Both the position numbers and the translations under genes were made by a program. Below, one piece after another: positions 57,343-64,000 of a DNA stretch of 64,000 nt. Below the pieces are notes generated by a model. It was not told where the DNA came from. It did no database searches and saw only the letters and a program-made list of their open reading frames with translations. The number at the start of each line of letters is the position of its first letter. Within the stretch, counting starts at the first letter, position 1. The stretch comes from Malaya genurostris (taxonomy: Eukaryota > Arthropoda > Insecta > Diptera > Culicidae), in contig NC_080572.1 in assembly GCF_030247185.1 (NCBI RefSeq), positions 96,769,198-96,833,197 of the forward strand, written 5' to 3'.

Positions 57343-58267
57343 AAGGGTGATTTTTTAAGAGCTTGAGAACTTTTTTAAACAATAAAACGCATAAAATTTG
57401 CAAAATCTCATCGGTTCTTTATTTTAAACGTTAGATTGGTACATGACATTTACTTTTTGAAGATAATTTCATTTAAATGTTGACCGCGGCTGCGTCTTAG
57501 GTGGTCCATTCGGAAAATCCGCTTTTTTATCGACAAATTTTGTTCAGCGATGAGGCTCATTTCTGGTTGAATGGCTACGTAAATAAGCAAAATTGCCGCA
57601 TTTGGAGTGAAGAGCAACCAGAAGCCGTTCAAGAACTGCCCATGCATCCCGAAAAATGCACTGTTTGGTGTGGTTTGTACGCTGGTGGAATCATTGGACC
57701 GTATTTTTTCAAAGATGCTGTTGGACGCAACGTTACAGTGAATGGCGATCGCTATCGTTCGATGCTAACAAACTTTTTGTTGCCAAAAATGGAAGAACTG
57801 AACTTGGTTGACATGTGGTTTCAACAAGATGGCGCTACATGCCACACAGCTCGCGATTCTATGGCCATTTTGAGGGAAAACTTCGGAGAACAATTCATCT
57901 CAAGAAATGGACCGGTAAGTTGGCCACCAAGATCATGAGATTTGACGCCTTTAGACTATTTTTTGTGGGGCTACGTCAAGTCTAAAGTCTACAGAAATAA
58001 GCCAGTAACTATTCCAGCTTTGGAAAACAACATTTCCGAAGAAATTCGGGCTATTCCGGCCGAAATGCTCGAAAAAGTTGCCCAAAATTGGACTTTCCGA
58101 ATGGACCACCTAAGACGCAGCCGCGGTCAACATTTAAATGAAATTATCTTCAAAAAGTAAATGTCATGTACCAATCTAACGTTTAAAATAAAGAACCGAT
58201 GAGATTTTGCAAATTTTATGCGTTTTATTGTTTAAAAAAGTTCTCAAGCTCTTAAAAAATCACCCTT
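57343..58267 (+). mobile_element. DD41D-type Tc1-mariner element with 174-bp terminal inverted repeats
   Basis: The ends AAGGGTGATTTTTTAAGAGC and the mirrored GCTCTTAAAAAATCACCCTT are flanked by TA (57341-57342 and 58268-58269). The inverted repeats run 57343-57516 and 58094-58267 and are essentially identical. Between them lies the C-terminal two thirds of a transposase, so the N-terminal part was lost. The right repeat includes the end of the coding region. Confidence 0.92.
57501..58160 (+). pseudogene. DD41D transposase, N-terminally deleted
   Basis: After the left repeat the frame reads ILFSDEAHFWLNGYVNKQNC (first catalytic Asp in SDEAHF) and KCTVWCGLYAGGIIGPYFF. MWFQQDGATCHTARDSMAIL follows with the second Asp, then WPPRS, a TGA stop at 57938 in place of the usual Cys, and DLTPLDYFLWGYVKSKVY. 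From the Asp of QQD to the Asp of TPLD there are 41 residues when the stop is counted as a residue, which defines the DD41D group. The last ~22 codons (MDHLRRSRGQHLNEIIFKK) lie in the right repeat and reappear on the minus strand of the left repeat. The DNA-binding domain is missing, so this copy is non-autonomous. Confidence 0.9.
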
Positions 58268-58274
58268 TACAAAA

Positions 58275-58760
58275 ATAAGGGATTTTATATTTTTTGCAAT
58301 TATTCTAAATAAAGTATGTATAAAAAACTAACTTGAAACAAGTTATGATTAGAAAGCTAGTTTTAAGGGGGTTGTCATAATTCAATAACTAAAACTAACT
58401 TTGAAAAGGCCTAAAAAAAAGTTCCATCGAGTTCCACGCTTCGGTGTAAAGTTTCATCATAGGTAAAAATAGGTAAAATGATTTATAACTATTCCATGAA
58501 AGTATGCATAAAAAATAACTCGAAACAAGTTATGAATAAAAAACTGATTTTAAGAGGGTTGCCATAAAAACGCTTTGTATATCCGAAACGATGCGACCTA
58601 GACTTTTGGTATATTTGACAAAGTAAATTATTTTCAATAGTTCTAAAACTTTGTAGAAGAAAAGAATTTTCTATCTCTTCAGAAAAAAAAGTTATGGTTA
58701 TATTTTTTGTCAAAGTAGGCCATGAACAATTAGAAATAGAATCAAATTACGCGGTATATA
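58275..58760 (+). repeat. 188-bp-spaced direct repeat in AT-rich DNA
   Basis: A block at 58313-58380 (GTATGTATAAAAAACTAACTT, AACAAGTTATGATTAGAAAG, GTTTTAAGGGGGTTGTCATAA) recurs at 58502-58567 with few changes. No coding feature. Confidence 0.75.
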
Positions 58761-58823
58761 TTTGTAAACAATTTCTTAAAAGGAACTATATGCATTAAAA
58801 AAACGGTTTGGCAACTGCTGATT

Positions 58824-59216
58824 TATGTCCATGTTTTTATTGATTCGAACCACTGTGCGGCGTCGGCGTATTCATCAAGCTAGTTTTGTGGCTAAGTTAT
58901 TGAATGGTGAAGTTGATAGCTCTGAGCTCCTCGCCATGTTGAATTTTCGAGTTCCTCCGAGAGTTCTTCGTAGTAGTACTTTACTTGAGCCACGTTTTCA
59001 TCGCACTACTTTTGGGTATTTCGAACCAATAACTGCAATGATTCGAACCTTCACGACTGTCGAGGAGTTTCATGAGTTTGGAGAACCATCCACCCGGTTT
59101 ATTTCACGAATCAAGTCACGTATTTAGTTAACTGTTTAAGTGTATAGTTTTAGGTTTTTGTTTCATGTAAATAACAGGGAGATGGAGCTAATAATAATAA
59201 ATAAATAAATAAATAA
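58824..59216 (+). pseudogene. 3' end of a Jockey/CR1-like LINE
   Basis: Frame 58825-59127 reads RRIHQASFVAKLLNGEVDSS, then ELLAMLNFRVPPRVLRSS and LLEPRFHRTTFGYFEPITAM. This matches the C-terminus of the LINE at 7223-7819 (QALLVAKLDNSDIDS, RFHRTTFGQHEPMTA). It ends with a stop at 59125-59127 and an untranslated segment closing in (AAATA)/(AAAT) repeats at 59190-59220. It is a severely 5'-truncated insertion of the same family. Confidence 0.87.
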
Positions 59217-59220
59217 ATGA

Positions 59221-61185
59221 ATACATCATACAAAACTTTGAATCTTTTCTATTTTTTTTTTGAACAGGCATATACAAACACCAACATAACCATCATCAAC
59301 CAGCATCCCTCGTGATAATCCCAACAAAATCGGAAAATATATCTCCGTCTTCCTCATGTATTCCCAACCAAGACAAGAAGCAAAGACCGAGAAGATTGAA
59401 GGCCACTGCCGAAATCCTCTTTTTATTGAAAATTGAAAGTATGTACTCTACCATCCACACGAGGACCGATCCATCATGGGAAAGTCTCTCGAATGGTTTT
59501 TATCCGTTGGTTTTTTTCCCCACACATAGTCGCTGGTTCTGTCAAGATGTGATGTGATGTGTGGCTGGGGCTTTTCCAGAAGAATTGTGGCAACGGCGGA
59601 GGTACACTTTTGAGCCTTAGCCACGCACAAGTACCTCCGGCAAACCAAATGACTCCCGTGGTGGTAATAAAAAAGTGAGATTGAGTTCGGATAACATTTG
59701 TCATACTTTTTCCCTCCGCTGATCATCACCCACCAGTCGGTGGCTGATTTTTTTTGCCTTCCTCACTTTACCACAGAATAATATCCGGAAGTTTGCGCTG
59801 GGTACGGATTCAAAATTTGCACCCCCATCCCACTAACGAGAAGATCTAGTGGTGAAATCGCTCCTACCATATCATCGCGCACCAGACCAGAGTGAAGGTA
59901 AAGCTGCGGAAAATCCTTCAAGTGGAAGCCATTCCGGGAGTGTGAATAGAAGTTACTTAAGGTAAAAGCACTGCCTCTCGAGTACGACCCGTGCAGTGCC
60001 TATTCGGTTGTGGGAAAAGCTAAGGACGACCACGACGACGACGACGGAAGGGGGAAGCCTAAGAGCTGTAGATTTGTGAGCAAAATCCTAGAAACTATTG
60101 CTGCATGGCCATGGCCGAGATGAGCCCAGGAAGTAGGAGCGTGCATTTGAGTGGTAGTTGATGGATATTTCCAATGGCCATTGGATGAATGGAATGCCAA
60201 CAATACCCACCTGATATTCATTACACAAAGTAACGAACAAACAGTGTCACTGCCAAGAAAGAAATTCATGTCCTCTTCCAGTTGTTACTGATGATGGACA
60301 GAATGTTTTGGTTTAGATGTTTTTCAGGCAGGCTGCTAGACAATTGATGAGTGAAATCCATATATCTACATCGTTCACGTGACTTCCTTTTCAATTAGAA
60401 ACATCCTTAAGGGCTGAGGACAGTACCGTAAAGTGATAGGTTTTTTGCTATTTTCCCGTTTCAAATTAAATTTTCTTGGAAACGGTGCAAAATATAGAAA
60501 AACCCACCTGATAATGTCTTCGAAATTTAGTTTAAAATATTCTGTGAAATTTTCAGAATGATTCATTGAGTTTAGCGTTCGTGTTGTATTTTTTCTGACT
60601 GAAGAACTGCTGAAAATTGGAACGCTCAGAAATGCATACCTCTACTTGTTCATCGAATATCTCGGCTTTGAAGGCTTGTATCATAAATCTACCGGGACAA
60701 AGTCTAGATGATTTAGTTTAGATGCGATTTGTACATAAAAACATATATGTTATCGCAATAAAAATAAAGTCTTGTATTTTTCTGTCAGTTTCAATGCATC
60801 TACCATTTTTTTCGCTTTAGTTTCCTGATAGCATTCTGAAAAAGGAGAGAGAAATAAAATTGGCTCGACAAGGCTGCCAAACACACAGAAATTCAATCTT
60901 TGTGAAAGTTGAATATTTTTTCATTGTTCATTGGAATCCATGTAATGTCCAACCCATACGATAGATTAATGTGATAAAACTTCTCATCAAAATAATAAAA
61001 TGTATGCTGGCAACCCGGTTAAGTTTGCTCATATACGAGAGAGTACAAGAGAAATACGATGCGCAAAGGGAATTGAGCGTTCCACGTGGTCGATTTAAAA
61101 CTCAACACGTGGCCCCCTGTCCTCAGACCTTAAGGGTTCTGTCGGCAGGAAAGGTAGTGGCAAAGAATTTAGAAAATAGAACTCT
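59221..61185. other. Single-copy-looking region, no gene recognised
   Basis: GC is higher at 59700-60250, with a GAC repeat at 60028-60045. Frames on either strand show no domain. It contains no repeat shared with other parts of the window that I noticed. Confidence 0.45.
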
Positions 61186-61230
61186 TTTTTAATCCACCTA
61201 GTGGTGTAACGATGCTTTTATTATATTACT
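61186..61230 (+). repeat. Left-end fragment of the dispersed mosquito-type repeat
   Basis: TTAATCCACCTAGTGGTGTA followed by ACGATGC matches 6663-6690. Similarity fades after the first ~35 bases. Confidence 0.65.
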
Positions 61231-61435
61231 TTCATTTTCATAAACATCACTAGAAGATCCTGTCAAGAATTTATTTTTCACACTTAAATAAAATCAAAAA
61301 CTTTCTTTGGGCATAAACTATGGCGATGGTTTTTTTTTTTTTTTTTTAATAACAATTTATTGGAATATGAGTTAAAATTAAATTATTAAGATTTAAATTG
61401 GGTGTTCAGCCACAAGTGGTGACTTTTCAGCCCTG

Positions 61436-61633
<198 letters not shown>

Positions 61634-61754
61634 TTTGGTTATTACCATGAAGACATCATTTGCTTCCGCAATTCTGAGATTTTTGTGTAGGAAAAATTCT
61701 AAACCTACTTGTATTGTGTAATGGGGAAAAGGAACTTATATACTAACTTACTAA

Positions 61755-64000
61755 CTAATACAGAGAGCGAATCGATTCAATTGAAGATTGCATCGATTTT
61801 TGTCGGAATTTGCTTATAATATTATGTGACATTACATCTAATGGTTCTATATTTGTGAGTCTGTGTAACTCATTTGTACTAAACCAGGGAGGACGCTTCA
61901 GAATCATTTTCAGAATTTTATTCTGAATCCTTTGAAGCGTTTTCTTCCTGGTGGAACAACAGCTTGACCAAATTGGTACCGCATAAAGCATGGCTGGTCT
62001 GAAAATTTGTTTATAAATTAACAATTTGTTTTTTAGACAGAGCTTAGAATTTCTGTTTATAAGAGGATATAAACATTTAATATATTTATTACACTTTGCC
62101 TGGATTCCTTCAATGTGATCCTTGAAAGTGAGTTTTTTGTCATACGTTAAACCTAAGTATTTAGCTTGATCAGACCATGTCAATTCCAAGCCATTCAATT
62201 TGAGAATGTGATTATTGTTTGGTTTTAGAAAAGAAGCTCTTGGCTTGTGAGGAAAGATAATTAATTGCGTTTTTGCTGCATTTGGTTTAATTTTCCATTT
62301 TGACAGATAATCACTGAAAATATTTAAACTTCTTTGTAGGCGACTGCAGATAACTCTTAGATTTCTACCTGTGGCTAACAGACTTGTGTCGTCACAGAAT
62401 AGCGATTTCTGACAACCAACGGGTAGATTTGGAAGATCAGAAGTGAAAATATTATACAAGATTGGAGCTACACTCGAACCCTGCGGAACACCGGCTCGTA
62501 CGGGTAGCAATTCAGATTTACAATTCTGATAGCTAACCTGAAGAGTACGATCAGTTAAATAATTTTGAATCATTTTGATCAAATAAATAGGAAACTGGAA
62601 ATCAGACATTTTTGCTATTAAACCTTTGTGCCAAACACTGTCGAATGCTTTTTCTATGTCTAGAAAAGCAACTCCAGTGGATAACCCAGAAGATTTATTT
62701 GATTTTATCATGTTCGTTACTCTGACAAGTTGATGAGTAGTTGAATGTTCATGACGAAATCCAAACTGCTCTGGTAAAAAAATTGAATTCTCATTTATAT
62801 GAGTCATCATTCTTAACAAGATAATTTTTTCAAAAAGTTTACTGATAGAAGAAAGTAAGCTAATTGGGCGATAACTTGATGTTTCTGCTGGGTTTTTATC
62901 AGGTTTTAGGATAGGAATTACTTTAGCGTTTTTCCATCTTTTTGGGAAGTAAGCTAATGAAAAACACTTGTTGAAAATTTTAACCAGGAGTCTCAAGGCA
63001 ACATCGGGAAGATTTTTAATAAGAATATTAAAAATTCCATCATTACCAGGAGCCTTCATGTTTTTGAGTTTCCTAATAATTGATTTAATTTCATCAAAAT
63101 TCGTCTCAATAATGTCATCGTGTGATAACACTTGGGTTGAAATATGATCATACTTCAGTGAGACTTCATTTTCAATAGGACTCACAACGTTTAAATTAAA
63201 ATTGTGGACACTCTCGAACTGCTGAGCAAGTTTTTGAGCTTTTTCACCATTTGTAAGAAGTATTTGATTTCCTTCCTTGAGAGCAGGAATTGGTTTCTGA
63301 GGTTTCTTAAGAACCTTAGAAAGTTTCCAGAAAGGTTTAGAATATGGTTTAATTTGTTCAACTTCTTTAGCGAAATTTTCATTTCGCAAAGGAGTATATC
63401 TATGTTTAATTTCTTTTTGTAAATCCTTAACTATGTTTTTCATAGCAGGATCACGAGAACGTTGATATTGTCGTCGACGAACATTCTTCAACCGAATGAG
63501 CAGTTGAAGATTGTCATCGATGATAGGAGAATTTAATTTAGTTTGAGCTTTGGGAACTGAAAGATTTCTAGCTTCGATAATATAATGATTCAAATTATCA
63601 ATTGCTGTGTCGATGTCCGCAGAATTTTCTAAAATAGTTTCATGATCCACATGATTTTCAATGTGAGATCTGTAATCCAACCAATTAGCTCTATGATAGT
63701 TGAAAATAGAACTAATTGGATTAATTATAGCTTCGTTGGAAAGTCTGAATGTTACAGGAAGATGATCTGAGTCAAAATCAGCATGAGTAATCGGTTCGCT
63801 ACAAATGTGACTTTGATCTGTTAGTACCAGATCATTTGTAGACGGGTTTTTCACGGAAGAGAAACAAGTAGGATTACTGGGATGAAGAACTGTAAAGTAA
63901 CCAGCTGAGAGTTGATTATGAAGTATTTTACCATTACTGTTATTTTGCCTACAATTCCACTGGACATGCTTAGCATTTAAGTCCCCTATTACGAAAAATT
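61755..64000 (-). CDS. Jockey-like LINE ORF2 (endonuclease end plus reverse transcriptase), partial
   Basis: The frame is open from the right window edge to a stop at 61755, about 747 codons, and its start lies outside. It opens with the endonuclease block FFVIGDLNAKHVQWN and later DSDHLPVTFRLS (the catalytic SDH motif of AP-type endonucleases). The reverse transcriptase follows: NMKAPGNDGIFNILIKNLPD, SYRPISLLSSISKLFEKI, EQFGFRHEHSTTHQLVRV, FLDIEKAFDSVWHKGL (first Asp), RAGVPQGSSVAPILYN and FCDD at the catalytic box (YADD in most relatives; both Asp kept). The C-terminus resembles Jockey-clade proteins (ILKRPPWFSTNELHRLTNIE). No stop or frameshift is seen, so it could be recently active. It copies its own mRNA at a nicked genomic site. 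It would be preceded by an ORF1 RNA-binding protein outside the window. Confidence 0.93.
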   Translation of the reverse strand, partial: FFVIGDLNAKHVQWNCRQNNSNGKILHNQLSAGYFTVLHPSNPTCFSSVKNPSTNDLVLTDQSHICSEPITHADFDSDHLPVTFRLSNEAIINPISSIFNYHRANWLDYRSHIENHVDHETILENSADIDTAIDNLNHYIIEARNLSVPKAQTKLNSPIIDDNLQLLIRLKNVRRRQYQRSRDPAMKNIVKDLQKEIKHRYTPLRNENFAKEVEQIKPYSKPFWKLSKVLKKPQKPIPALKEGNQILLTNGEKAQKLAQQFESVHNFNLNVVSPIENEVSLKYDHISTQVLSHDDIIETNFDEIKSIIRKLKNMKAPGNDGIFNILIKNLPDVALRLLVKIFNKCFSLAYFPKRWKNAKVIPILKPDKNPAETSSYRPISLLSSISKLFEKIILLRMMTHINENSIFLPEQFGFRHEHSTTHQLVRVTNMIKSNKSSGLSTGVAFLDIEKAFDSVWHKGLIAKMSDFQFPIYLIKMIQNYLTDRTLQVSYQNCKSELLPVRAGVPQGSSVAPILYNIFTSDLPNLPVGCQKSLFCDDTSLLATGRNLRVICSRLQRSLNIFSDYLSKWKIKPNAAKTQLIIFPHKPRASFLKPNNNHILKLNGLELTWSDQAKYLGLTYDKKLTFKDHIEGIQAKCNKYIKCLYPLINRNSKLCLKNKLLIYKQIFRPAMLYAVPIWSSCCSTRKKTLQRIQNKILKMILKRPPWFSTNELHRLTNIEPLDVMSHNIISKFRQKSMQSSIESIRSLY

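Overview
The window looks like eukaryotic, insect, most probably mosquito (Culicidae) nuclear DNA. It is AT-rich, has no operons or ribosome binding sites, and holds no intact host gene that I can recognise. It contains Jockey/CR1-like and RNase H-bearing LINEs, three kinds of IS630-Tc1-mariner transposon (DD37E, DD34D and DD41D by residue spacing), tRNA-derived SINEs, a hAT-type element, many foldback elements, and a dispersed repeat ending in a GCCCTCCGGGCCTCGG motif that I associate with mosquito genomes. The species is not determined.

Layout. 1-1.7 kb: a ~116-bp tandem repeat. 1.7-3.5 kb: a DD37E transposon relic, then a LINE fragment fused to a DNA-transposon tail. 3.5-6.66 kb: single-copy-looking sequence. 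6.66-9.9 kb: the dispersed repeat, split by a reversed LINE. 11.5-15.35 kb: a non-autonomous DNA element and a decayed RNase H LINE. 15.35-18.4 kb: single-copy-looking. 18.8-21.65 kb: a 9-bp array passing into an 8-bp array of ~267 copies. 23-29 kb: a SINE, an ATTAT microsatellite, a second LINE/DNA composite and mariner relics. 29.36-32.23 kb: a hAT-type element with a perfect 8-bp target duplication, itself holding a SINE, a mariner and a foldback. 32.2-34.6 kb: single-copy-looking. 35.6-38.1 kb: a second DD37E element with a 1.38-kb MITE inside. 38.1-49.85 kb: a dense mosaic of foldbacks, tandem repeats, a mariner, DD37E debris and a LINE. 49.9-52.2 kb: single-copy-looking. 52.2-54.7 kb: a second 8-bp array (~314 copies). 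54.85-55.3 kb: inverted copies of the repeat at the window start. 57.34-58.27 kb: a DD41D element with 174-bp terminal inverted repeats. 61.33-64 kb: the best-preserved coding sequence, a Jockey-like LINE running off the right edge, with a ~98-copy TA microsatellite in its 3' untranslated region.

The content records nested transposition rather than a pathway. Several insertions can be ordered because each interrupts an otherwise symmetrical or reconstructable host element. The very long reading frames inside the arrays (up to 1033 codons) follow from stop-free 8- and 9-bp units and are not annotated as genes. No CRISPR array, rRNA gene or convincing host protein gene was seen. The most interesting points are the duplicated LINE/DNA-transposon composite, the DD41D element whose C-terminal coding sequence lies in both terminal repeats, the nested foldback at 43.75-47.99 kb, and a histone-H2A-like relic inside a repeated element (weak).
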